A stretch of DNA of 64,000 bases from Acidobacteriota bacterium. Lineage in GTDB: Bacteria; Acidobacteriota; Blastocatellia; Pyrinomonadales; Pyrinomonadaceae. This document shows positions 26,070 to 33,669 of the stretch, piece after piece. A model generated the notes under the pieces. That model was not told the origin of the DNA, searched no databases, and saw nothing but the letters and a program-made list of their open reading frames with translations. A program made the translations under genes and the position numbers. How positions within the stretch are numbered: position 1 is the first letter of the stretch; each line of letters begins with the position of its first letter. Location: positions 1 through 64,000 of the forward strand of contig JAHBSL010000007.1 in NCBI GenBank assembly GCA_019639135.1. The letters run 5' to 3'.

Positions 26070-27400
26070 AACCTCAAACTTTCATACCTTTCGTCTTGAT
26101 CTGCATTACGGCAGCGAGCGCCTTTTCACAGGGGCAAACGGGCGAGGTGCTCGTCACCGGCAAAGGCATCCGCATTACGGCCGGCGACCTTATGCCGAGG
26201 ACGAAGGCCGTCTATGATTCGGTAGCTTCATCCATCGCTGCCGCCCGCTCGCAGATACTTTCTGCCTATCTCGCCGAGCAGTTGCTTGATACCGAGGCAA
26301 AGGCTCGCGGAATCTCGGTCGAGGCCCTGGAGCGGGAAGCTCTAGCCAAAGTCCCCGACCCTTCCGCCGAAGTAATTCAGCAGGTTTACGACGCGAACCG
26401 AGCCGCACTCGGCAATAAACCTCTTGCCGAGATCCGGCAGTTGATCGTCGATTATCTCCGTCGCGAGCCTGAACAAACCGCATTGCAGGAACAGATCGAT
26501 TCGCTCCAGAAAAAGTATTCGGTGACGCTGCTGAAGAACGTCAATGCGGCTGACATCCGACCTACGGACGCGATCGCAAAGTTCGGCGAAAGGCAGATCA
26601 CCTATCGCGAATTTACGGACGCGAATCGGCTCCGGCTCGCCGATGCCGCCGAACACATTTACGATGACCTGCAAATCGCCCTTGAGGACGACGTACTTTA
26701 TGCAATGCTTGCCCTTGAAGCCAAGGAACGAATAGTCGATGCAAGTTCGATCCTCGCCGCGGAGGTGACGAACAAGCTCAAGACCTTCGAGCCTGAAGAA
26801 CGGCTTGACCTCGAGGACGCTTTGCGTCGTCGCCTGATAGCGAAATACGCCGTTCGCTACGTTTACAATCGCCCAGACCCGCTTGTGCTTAATGTCTCCG
26901 CGGATGACGACCCGGCATTCGGCCCTGCGACTGCTCCGGTCACGGTCGTAATGTTCAGTGATTTCCAGTGCCCGGCATGTGCCCGAACGCATCCGGAACT
27001 AAAACGCGTCATCGCCGAATACAAGGACAAGGTCCGCTTCGTCGTCCGCGATTTTCCGCTTGAGAATGCCCATCCGAATGCATTCGAAGCGGCCCTTGCC
27101 GCCAACGCCGCCCACCGCCAGGGCAAGTTCGTCGAATACATCGAAATACTGTATCGTAATCAGGAAGCCCTCGATGGTGCGAGCCTGCGGAAATATGCCG
27201 AAGAACTGAAGCTCGACCTCGCGAAGTTCGAAGCGGCGATGGCCGATCCGGTCGCCATCGCCGAGATCAGAAAAGACCAAGCCGACGGGCGTGCATATGG
27301 CGTCGCCGGCACGCCGACCATTTTCGTCAATGGCGTAAAGGTCCATCGGCTCTCGGCTCCAGCCTTTCGCGATGCGATCGAAAGGGCATTGAAGAAATGA
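26066..27400 (+). CDS. Exported SurA-like / DsbA-like thioredoxin fusion
   Basis: A 444-residue exported protein, started at ATG 26066 (MKPQTFIPFVLICITAASAFSQ) because this gives an ATGA overlap with the gene before and a clean signal peptide. Residues of about 30-260 form two all-helical modules resembling SurA-type N-terminal chaperone domains (ILSAYLAEQLLDTEAKARG and ALEDDVLYAMLALEAKER). Residues of about 275-444 are a DsbA/DsbG-like thioredoxin domain with the redox motif FSDFQCPACARTHPEL and the cis-Pro loop GVAGTPTIFVNG. It likely handles disulfides or folding of exported proteins. Confidence 0.85.
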   Translation: MKPQTFIPFVLICITAASAFSQGQTGEVLVTGKGIRITAGDLMPRTKAVYDSVASSIAAARSQILSAYLAEQLLDTEAKARGISVEALEREALAKVPDPSAEVIQQVYDANRAALGNKPLAEIRQLIVDYLRREPEQTALQEQIDSLQKKYSVTLLKNVNAADIRPTDAIAKFGERQITYREFTDANRLRLADAAEHIYDDLQIALEDDVLYAMLALEAKERIVDASSILAAEVTNKLKTFEPEERLDLEDALRRRLIAKYAVRYVYNRPDPLVLNVSADDDPAFGPATAPVTVVMFSDFQCPACARTHPELKRVIAEYKDKVRFVVRDFPLENAHPNAFEAALAANAAHRQGKFVEYIEILYRNQEALDGASLRKYAEELKLDLAKFEAAMADPVAIAEIRKDQADGRAYGVAGTPTIFVNGVKVHRLSAPAFRDAIERALKK

Positions 27401-28251
27401 CATTTATGCGAGTATTTGCAGTCCTGATCTTCGCTCTTGCCACGCTCGGGTGCGGTTCTGATCCCTCTGGCAGCAACAACGCTTCCACCGTAAAAGCTAC
27501 GGCGACGCCAACCCCGACAAACACTGTCCCGACCTACACTTACGAGGTCGTCAATACCTTTCCGCACGACCCGCAGGCATTCACACAAGGACTCTATTTC
27601 CATAACGGCTTTCTCTATGAGAGCACCGGGCAGTATGAAGAATCGACATTCCGCAAGGTCGATCTCAAGACCGGCCGCGTTGTCGAGCAGCGAAAGCTCG
27701 GCGATGATTTTTTTGGCGAGGGGCTTACGTTTTTCGGCAACAAGTTCTATCAGCTTACGTGGCGCGAAGGCACGGCATTCATTTACAACGCCGACATGAC
27801 TCCCGCCGGCGAGAAGCGATATCTCGGCGAAGGCTGGGGCCTGACACACAACGACAAGAACCTGATCATCAGCGATGGCACACACGTCATCCGCTTTGTC
27901 GATCCGGAGACATTTAAGACCGTCCGTGCGATAGTGGTAAACCGCGAGGACGGCCGTCCGCTGATCAATCTTAACGAGCTTGAATACATCAACGGCGAGA
28001 TCTGGGCGAACATCTGGCACAGCGAGGAGCCGCAGATACTAGGCCGCCCGAACCACATCGCCCGCATCGATCCCGCAAACGGCAAGCTGCTCGGCTATAT
28101 CGACCTTTCCGGTATTTCGCCCGAGGACGAACGCCGGGATAAAGAGAACACGCTCAACGGCATCGCCTACGACCCCGCCACCGAACGCATTTTCGTCACC
28201 GGCAAACGCTGGCGTAGGCTCTTTGAGATAAAGGTCAAACTCAAACAATAG
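27397..28251 (+). CDS. Glutaminyl-peptide cyclotransferase (beta-propeller type)
   Basis: A 284-residue lipoprotein (ATLGC lipobox near residue 19) of the plant/bacterial glutamine cyclotransferase family. Such enzymes convert N-terminal Gln of secreted proteins to pyroglutamate. The five-blade propeller motifs are seen: VVNTFPHDPQAFTQGLYF, GFLYESTGQYEESTFRKVDL, GDDFFGEGLTFFGNKFYQLTW, GEGWGLTHN, NELEYINGEIWANIW and NGIAYDPATERIFVTGKRW. The start overlaps the DsbA-like gene by ATGA. The pairing suggests a small operon for maturation of exported proteins. Confidence 0.92.
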   Translation: MTFMRVFAVLIFALATLGCGSDPSGSNNASTVKATATPTPTNTVPTYTYEVVNTFPHDPQAFTQGLYFHNGFLYESTGQYEESTFRKVDLKTGRVVEQRKLGDDFFGEGLTFFGNKFYQLTWREGTAFIYNADMTPAGEKRYLGEGWGLTHNDKNLIISDGTHVIRFVDPETFKTVRAIVVNREDGRPLINLNELEYINGEIWANIWHSEEPQILGRPNHIARIDPANGKLLGYIDLSGISPEDERRDKENTLNGIAYDPATERIFVTGKRWRRLFEIKVKLKQ

Positions 28252-28728
28252 ATGAGCGGTTTTGAAGAGAGATTTATGCTACGAGCCATCGAGCTCGCCC
28301 GTCTCGGAATGGAGGCGAACCAGGGCGGGCCGTTCGGCTCGGTCGTCGTCCGCGGCGGCGGGATCATCGGCGAAGGCAACAACGAAGTGACCTCGACCAA
28401 TGACCCGACGGCCCACGCCGAGGTCGTCGCAATCCGCCGGGCATGCAAGCATCTCGGCTCGTTCGACCTGACCGGCTGTATCATCTATGCATCCTGCGAG
28501 CCCTGCCCGATGTGCCTCGCCGCCATTTATTGGTCGCGTGCGGAGCGGATCTATATCGCCTGCGACCGCCACGATGCCGCCCGGGCCGGATTCGACGATG
28601 CTTACATCTACGAAGAGCTTTCTGCTAAGCCCAGTGAGCGTCATGTGCCGCTCGAACAGAAGCTCCGCGAGGAAGGCTTAGCCGTGTTTGAGGACTGGAT
28701 CGCAAAGCCCGATAAGGTCGAGTACTAG
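28252..28728 (+). CDS. Nucleoside/guanine deaminase family protein
   Basis: A 158-residue cytidine-deaminase-fold enzyme. The zinc site is HAEVVAIRRA plus PCPMCLAA, with the catalytic Glu in HAE. The C-terminal RHDAARAGFDDAYIYEEL resembles the guanine deaminase (GuaD) type more than TadA. It would convert guanine to xanthine if that reading is right. The ATG follows the stop of the cyclase gene with no gap. Confidence 0.85.
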   Translation: MSGFEERFMLRAIELARLGMEANQGGPFGSVVVRGGGIIGEGNNEVTSTNDPTAHAEVVAIRRACKHLGSFDLTGCIIYASCEPCPMCLAAIYWSRAERIYIACDRHDAARAGFDDAYIYEELSAKPSERHVPLEQKLREEGLAVFEDWIAKPDKVEY

Positions 28729-28731
28729 CCT

Positions 28732-29181
28732 GTGTCTAATCAATATCTCCTCATCGCCGTAGCCCTTGTCGTCGGAGCCATGCTTCCGCTGCAGGTCGGC
28801 GTTAATGCAAAGCTGGCGGATTCGGTCGCGAGCCCACTGCTTTCGGCACTGCTATCATTTTGCGTCGGCACGCTTGCCCTTTTGACCTACGTCATCATTA
28901 CGGGCGTTCCGCTCGCCAATGCCGCCAACGCAAAGAATGCTTCACCGATCGCCTGGGTCGGCGGCTTGCTCGGAGCGTTTTACGTTGCGATGTCGATCAT
29001 TCTTTTGCCAAAGCTCGGCGTTGCGATGACGGTCAGCCTGATCATCGCCGGGCAAATGCTGATGAGTGTCGTCATGGACCACTTCGGCCTGCTCGGCGTG
29101 CCGGTTCGCGAGATAAACCTCGCAAGAATTTGCGGCATCATACTCGTCTTTGTTGGTGTATTATTGATTAAACGGTATTGA
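28732..29181 (+). CDS. DMT-family YdcZ-like membrane protein
   Basis: A 149-residue integral membrane protein with about five helices and a GTG start 3 bases behind the deaminase stop. The sequence (LPLQVGVNAKLADSVASPLLSALLSFCVGTLALL; WVGGLLGAFYVAMSIILLPKLGVAMTVSLIIAGQMLMSVVMDHFGLLG) is characteristic of the DUF606/YdcZ half-size drug/metabolite transporters. The substrate is unknown. Its position behind a purine deaminase suggests, but does not prove, a nucleobase link. Confidence 0.85.
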   Translation: MSNQYLLIAVALVVGAMLPLQVGVNAKLADSVASPLLSALLSFCVGTLALLTYVIITGVPLANAANAKNASPIAWVGGLLGAFYVAMSIILLPKLGVAMTVSLIIAGQMLMSVVMDHFGLLGVPVREINLARICGIILVFVGVLLIKRY

Positions 29182-29203
29182 TTGGCCGTCTCGGAGGTTT
29201 CCC

Positions 29204-30640
29204 TTGCGCAAGCTCTCGTACTTTTTTCTTTTCATTCTCTTTTTCGGGGCCGTCGAGTCCCTCGCCCAGCAATACATCTACAACCTCAATGGCTTTCGCC
29301 TGCGGCAATATCGCGAAGCCGTATTCAACGAGCTCGGTGAAGCCCCGCAAAGTGGAGCCATGGGCGACGACATGGAATATGAGGCTTTCTTCCTCAGCGA
29401 AGAGCCCCTTGTATACATGGTCTTTCAGTATCGGCTGCCCTATGACGGCCTGATCTTCAGTATCCAGATCACCGGTGATGACCCGCGCATCGACCTCGGC
29501 TTCCGCGGCTTGCGATTCGGTGCAAGCGAGCAGGACGTGATCAAGGCTCTTGGGCAACCCGCAAGGCGGATCGATGTCGGCGAGCGAGGCACCCGATTGG
29601 AGTTTGACAAGGCAAACTTCTCCGTCGAGGTTAACACCGAGAAACGTCTCTCGAGCGTCCGGATAATGGACGATGATGACGTCGTTTCGCTCCCCGATCC
29701 GAAGTCGATCCCGGCATTCAAGGATATGGTAAAGACTTTGTCCTCGGGGACGAATGCCGAGATGTCCGAACTTATTTCGCCCGATTTGGAACTTTACGTG
29801 GATGGCAAGGCGACCTTTTTCGGCCGTCGGCTCCGCGCTGAGATCGCCTCCGATACGTCAAAGATCTTTTCCACGATCCGCGGGCTTTCAAAGGAACTCG
29901 CCGCTGTAAATGAATCCAAACCGGATGAATTCGAGGCGAATCTGCGGCTTCGAATGGGCGCCGACCCGATGCACGTGATCAAGTTCAAAAAGACCAAGAA
30001 GGTCCGCGAGATCGTGCTGAAATGGAACGGGCGACGTTGGCTGCTTTGGGAGTTTGACGCAGGCCGGCCGATCGCCGAAGAAAAATTCGACGAAACCGCC
30101 TATGTCCCGCGAAAGCTCGCGGATTTTTCCGCCAAGCTCGGCCCTGAGGCTGAAAGATCTCCCCGGGCGATCCTCTCCGGGCCAGATAAAAAGCCGGTCA
30201 TCCTCATCCCGACCGATCCGAACCGTTCGCGGGCACTCGTCCGCTTTAACGGCGAAACCCGGCAACTGAGCAAGGCGAGACGCGAACTGATAGAGTATTC
30301 ACTAACGATGTTCGGTCGCGACAAGGCGATTGCTGATAGCTACGCGACCGAGATCTCCGTAACCGAGGACGGCAAGGCATATTGGCTGTTGATCGATGCG
30401 AAAATGCTGGAACGATTTCAAAAGGAGATCAAGAAGGGACAGTTGGTTCGGGTCTTCGTAAGCTGGATCGGAATAGCTTTTGCCGGCGAGGAACGCGACC
30501 AGGTGCTCATGTTAAATGAGTTCGAGACGGAGGAACCGATCGGGCTGCCCGTCGCCGCCCTTTGCGAGCAGCATTTCAGCCGAGAAGATCTGCAACAACC
30601 GCCGCTACGTCTTTATGGATCGCTTCCATCGGGCCGTTAG
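29204..30640 (+). CDS. Secreted protein of unknown function
   Basis: A 478-residue protein started at TTG 29204, which has GGAGG at 29193-29197 and gives a signal peptide (RKLSYFFLFILFFGAVESLAQ). The N-terminal half contains a module LGFRGLRFGASEQDVIKALGQPARRIDVG, like proteins with a short bacterial repeat before a beta domain. The rest is unrecognised. The last 65 bases overlap the 3' end of tmk on the other strand, so the final 20 or so residues may be an extension caused by a lost stop codon. Confidence 0.7.
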   Translation: MRKLSYFFLFILFFGAVESLAQQYIYNLNGFRLRQYREAVFNELGEAPQSGAMGDDMEYEAFFLSEEPLVYMVFQYRLPYDGLIFSIQITGDDPRIDLGFRGLRFGASEQDVIKALGQPARRIDVGERGTRLEFDKANFSVEVNTEKRLSSVRIMDDDDVVSLPDPKSIPAFKDMVKTLSSGTNAEMSELISPDLELYVDGKATFFGRRLRAEIASDTSKIFSTIRGLSKELAAVNESKPDEFEANLRLRMGADPMHVIKFKKTKKVREIVLKWNGRRWLLWEFDAGRPIAEEKFDETAYVPRKLADFSAKLGPEAERSPRAILSGPDKKPVILIPTDPNRSRALVRFNGETRQLSKARRELIEYSLTMFGRDKAIADSYATEISVTEDGKAYWLLIDAKMLERFQKEIKKGQLVRVFVSWIGIAFAGEERDQVLMLNEFETEEPIGLPVAALCEQHFSREDLQQPPLRLYGSLPSGR

Positions 30641-31205
30641 CGTCGATCACGTGAAACCGCTTCGGCTCCCGTTCAGCGATCCGCAGGTAAGCAAGCCGTA
30701 CGTTCGAATAAAACTCTGCCGTTTCGCTGTCCATTCTGTTGCGCGAGCCGCCCTCTGAGTCCCGGCTGCGAAGCCGTTCGAGGGCCTTTTCAACTGAAAT
30801 ATCGAAAAAGAGCGTAAGGTCGGGCTTTAGCCCGCCGGTCGCGAATTTCAGTATCGCCTCGACGGTCTTCTCAGGAAAGCCGCGTCCTGCCCCCTGATAG
30901 GCGGCGGTCGCGTCAGCGTAGCGGTCGGAGATAACGGTCCTTCCCTGTTCAAGTGCCGGCTTGATCAGGAGTTCTACGTGCTGGGCCCGATCGGCAGAGA
31001 AAAGCAGAAGTTCGGCACGCGGTGCCACGGTCTCTTCGGTTTCAAGAAAAGCCTCGCGGAGCCGACGCCCGAGCGGCGTTCCGCCCGGCTCTCGTGTAGT
31101 AATGAAATCAAGCCCGCGGGCGCGAAGGTCTCCGGCAAGCATACGCAGCTGCGTTGACTTGCCGCTTCCGTCGATCCCTTCTAGAGTAATGAACTTTCCG
31201 CGCAA
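30576..31205 (-). CDS. tmk: Thymidylate kinase
   Basis: A 209-residue dTMP kinase: P-loop GIDGSGKSTQ, the DR motif region ISDRYADATAAYQGAGRG, and the LID GTPLGRRLREAFLE segment. The open frame runs 36 codons further upstream, but that part overlaps hfq in another frame. The TTG at 31205, 4 bases after the hfq stop and preceded by CGGAGC, gives the normal family length (LRGKFITLEGIDGSG). It is essential for dTTP synthesis. Confidence 0.92.
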   Translation of the reverse strand: MRGKFITLEGIDGSGKSTQLRMLAGDLRARGLDFITTREPGGTPLGRRLREAFLETEETVAPRAELLLFSADRAQHVELLIKPALEQGRTVISDRYADATAAYQGAGRGFPEKTVEAILKFATGGLKPDLTLFFDISVEKALERLRSRDSEGGSRNRMDSETAEFYSNVRLAYLRIAEREPKRFHVIDANGPMEAIHKDVAAVVADLLG

Positions 31206-31209
31206 AAAA

Positions 31210-31434
31210 TTACGAAGCTTCGCTCCGAGGCCCGTGCGAAATGGTCGAAACGGCGTGCTTGAAAACCAGGAAATCCTGCCCGCCCGAATCGAACAGTACC
31301 GAAAATTTGTCAAAACTCTTTATCCGGCCAGTCAAAGTAGCACCGCTCAATAAATGGATAACTACCGTCGCTCGCTCGCGTCGCGCCGAATTCAGAAATG
31401 CGTCCTGAATGTTCTGGGCGGTCGGTTTTTCCAT
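31210..31434 (-). CDS. hfq: RNA chaperone Hfq
   Basis: A 74-residue Sm-like protein. The Sm1 motif is VIHLLSGATLTGRIKSFDKFSVLF and the Sm2 motif is FLVFKHAVSTI, matching the (Y/F)KHA(I/V)ST signature of Hfq. It forms hexamers that pair small RNAs with mRNAs. It lies behind miaA, the arrangement classical in Proteobacteria, and ahead of tmk. The acidic C-terminal tail of enterobacterial Hfq is missing, as in many short Hfqs. Confidence 0.95.
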   Translation of the reverse strand: MEKPTAQNIQDAFLNSARRERATVVIHLLSGATLTGRIKSFDKFSVLFDSGGQDFLVFKHAVSTISHGPRSEAS

Positions 31435-31478
31435 AGCATTTTCTCTTTTATCTGCTTAACTTGGCGGGAAACTTTATG

Positions 31479-31506
31479 AGTATAGCAGATTTTATGCAAG
31501 TCTCAA
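31479..31506 (-). promoter_or_regulatory. Sigma-70 type promoter of hfq-tmk
   Basis: On the minus strand the miaA-hfq gap contains TTGAGA (31506-31501), a 16-base spacer and TATACT (31484-31479). Transcription would begin near 31472, giving a leader of about 38 bases before the hfq ATG. This fits a separate hfq promoter despite the miaA-hfq linkage. Confidence 0.6.
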
Positions 31507-31557
31507 GGTTTTCCTGTTAATTGCGCATTAAATCAATGCACTTTACCCAATATAAGA

Positions 31558-32502
31558 TCAATATGACCCTAAGTCCAAAGCGGTCAGCAGTTCATCGAAA
31601 GCCGTGGGATCATCGCCAAAACCGGCAAGCCAATAAGCATCGGGCTCTTTGCGAAACCACGTCCACTGCCTTTTCGCATAGTTTCTAACGTCCTGTTTCG
31701 ACCGCTCGACGGCACTTTCAAGCGTCCGCTCACCTCGCAGATATTCGCAGACCCGCCTGTAAGCATGAGCCCCGAGCGCGTTCCCATATTGGTTTACGCC
31801 GCTGTCCAACAGATGTTTCACCTCATTGACGAGTCCGTTGCGGAAATGCGCCTCGGTCCGACGGTTTATCTTGTCGTAAAGAGTCTTCCGGTCGGGATCT
31901 AATACAAAAAGCCGGACCCGATCAGCAAACTCCGGTGGCTCCGCCCTCTCATACCAAACATCGGATATCCTCCGTCCGGTCTGGAAGTAATGCTCCAGAG
32001 CTCGTATCACCCGAACCGAATCATTGGCCTCAAACTCGGCCGCGGCCCCGGCATCTACCCGCTGCAGCATTCTATATAAATGATCATTCCCGCGACGAGC
32101 GAGAATATTCCTCAGCCGTTCGCGAAGCTCCCTATCGGTCTTCGGGCTTTCGAAGAGCGGCTGTCGCAGCGTTCGCAGATAGAACCCTGTTCCGCCAACA
32201 AGTACGACCCGCTTGCCTCGGGCCTCGATCTCACGTATCTTCTCCGCCGCGTCGCGTGCCCAATCGGCTGCCGTGTAATTCACATTCGGATCGACATAGC
32301 CGATCAGGTGGTGCGGAACGCCGTCCATCTCCTCAGCGGTCGGCTTCGCAGTCGCGATCTCGATCCCGCTGTAGATCTGGACTGAGTCGAAATTGACGAC
32401 CTCGCCGTTAAGGGCCTTTGCGGCTCGGACGGCAAGTGCCGTCTTCCCGGAACACGTCGGCCCGGAGATAGCAATGATCGGGTTTTTAGGACTTGCGGCC
32501 AT
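31558..32502 (-). CDS. miaA: tRNA dimethylallyltransferase
   Basis: A 314-residue enzyme that adds the dimethylallyl group to A37 of tRNAs reading UNN codons. It shows P-loop GPTCSGKTALA, the DSVQIYSGIEIATAKP motif, PHHLIGYVDP, VLVGGTGFYLR, the swinging-domain segment and YAKRQWTWFRKEP. The length is normal. It is followed by hfq, and preceded by a 28-codon frame and a restriction-nuclease-like gene. Confidence 0.95.
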   Translation of the reverse strand: MAASPKNPIIAISGPTCSGKTALAVRAAKALNGEVVNFDSVQIYSGIEIATAKPTAEEMDGVPHHLIGYVDPNVNYTAADWARDAAEKIREIEARGKRVVLVGGTGFYLRTLRQPLFESPKTDRELRERLRNILARRGNDHLYRMLQRVDAGAAAEFEANDSVRVIRALEHYFQTGRRISDVWYERAEPPEFADRVRLFVLDPDRKTLYDKINRRTEAHFRNGLVNEVKHLLDSGVNQYGNALGAHAYRRVCEYLRGERTLESAVERSKQDVRNYAKRQWTWFRKEPDAYWLAGFGDDPTAFDELLTALDLGSY

Positions 32503-32516
32503 TGGCGGAAGCGGGA

Positions 32517-32603
32517 TCAGAACGTGGCTCTTAAAACCGCAACGAAAAGAACGGCCGCGAGCACGATCAGCGCACCTTCGACCTGTTTGCGGGAAAATCT
32601 CAT
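32517..32603 (-). CDS. 28-residue single-pass membrane peptide (candidate)
   Basis: ATG at 32603 overlaps the TGA of the upstream 276-residue gene (ATGA) and reads MRFSRKQVEGALIVLAAVLF, then VAVLRATF and TGA at 32517, 14 bases before the miaA ATG. The peptide has a basic start and a hydrophobic helix of about 16 residues. Overlap geometry and composition suggest a translated small membrane protein. No homologue is claimed. Confidence 0.5.
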   Translation of the reverse strand: MRFSRKQVEGALIVLAAVLFVAVLRATF

Positions 32604-33430
32604 TTCATCTCAAAGACGAGCGATGGGTTCATCTTGAACTGCAGCATCTTCGCCGTTTCGCGGCCGCCATCGCCGCCCTTTCGCTGCATCGTGATCCGGC
32701 CGATCTTGAGGTTTCCGCTGCGGGTGATCTCGACCGGCCCGTCGGCGAAAAAGCGTATCGCTTCATCTGTTGTCACGATACTCCACCGCGTTTCGCGGCC
32801 CGGTTTCCAGGCGACCATGAAAAGGTCCGCCCGGCCGTTTCCCACACCACGAAGCAGGTCGGCGACGATCCGCTCCTTGTTCGCCGCAAAGAACTCGACC
32901 ACGGCGTTTCGAGCTTCCTTTGACATTTCGGTCAGGAACATCCTCTCCGGCCGCCGAGCTTTCCCGGTCGGTGGATCCTCTCCCACGAAAAGCCTGAGAG
33001 CCGCTTCAACATCCGGCGGGATATTCCACATCTTCGCATACTGCCGCAGCCAGCGTTTGTCGATCTGATTGAACCCGTTCGATCTGCTCACCAACTTAAT
33101 CGAAATGCCGTGTCGCCGCGGTGTCCCGTCGCTCTCGGTCACCGTCACGACCACATCGGCTTTCTCGCCGCTCGGTTTTGCCGCCGTGACATCTTTGATC
33201 GCAGATGTATCGTACCCGATAGCCGTTAGCCACGCCCGAGCGTCTGCATCATCTCGCCAGTTGATGAACTTGTCGCGAATGTCATTCTCATTCCGAAACC
33301 CGCCCTTCGCCGTCACCGACCCCCGCTCCGCCGCAGGAGTTTGAGCCAAGCACCCCGCTACGAGTGCAAAAAGAACTACTCCCAGAAACAAAGGGACTGT
33401 TACTGTCGGTGGGCGTGATTGGTGGAACAT
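32600..33430 (-). CDS. Restriction-nuclease-like protein with a signal peptide
   Basis: A 276-residue protein. The body (from about residue 42) begins RNENDIRDKFINWRDDADAR and contains EKADVVVTV followed about 15 residues later by HGISIKLVS, a D-(x)n-(S/E)xK arrangement of a PD-(D/E)XK nuclease. FNQIDKRWLRQYAKMWNIP, EMSKEARNAVVEFF and the C-terminal ITMQRKGGDGGRE, AKMLQFKMNP follow. From memory this resembles type II restriction endonucleases. The first 30 residues (VPLFLGVVLFALVAGCLAQ) look like a lipoprotein or Sec signal, which is odd for such an enzyme. A GTG at 33316 with GGAG 9 bases upstream could give a cytoplasmic form. No methyltransferase gene is near. Confidence 0.6.
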   Translation of the reverse strand: MFHQSRPPTVTVPLFLGVVLFALVAGCLAQTPAAERGSVTAKGGFRNENDIRDKFINWRDDADARAWLTAIGYDTSAIKDVTAAKPSGEKADVVVTVTESDGTPRRHGISIKLVSRSNGFNQIDKRWLRQYAKMWNIPPDVEAALRLFVGEDPPTGKARRPERMFLTEMSKEARNAVVEFFAANKERIVADLLRGVGNGRADLFMVAWKPGRETRWSIVTTDEAIRFFADGPVEITRSGNLKIGRITMQRKGGDGGRETAKMLQFKMNPSLVFEMK

Positions 33431-33669
33431 TATTCTATGCGCCTAGACTTCAGATTATATAACCGCACTTTGATAAAAAGAAGCCTGTGGTTTCCTTGAA
33501 AATTACTGCAAAGATTCGTCCTCCGAATAAATCTGCATATCAAACAAAAAAACTATTGCGTTTGTTCCAGCCTTATGTTTACAATCAGGGACTAGACCAA
33601 CAAAATTTATCGGTGGTCTCTGATTTTTTGGTAATTCAATTGCCGTTTCGCAATTTGACAGGAGTTGCA

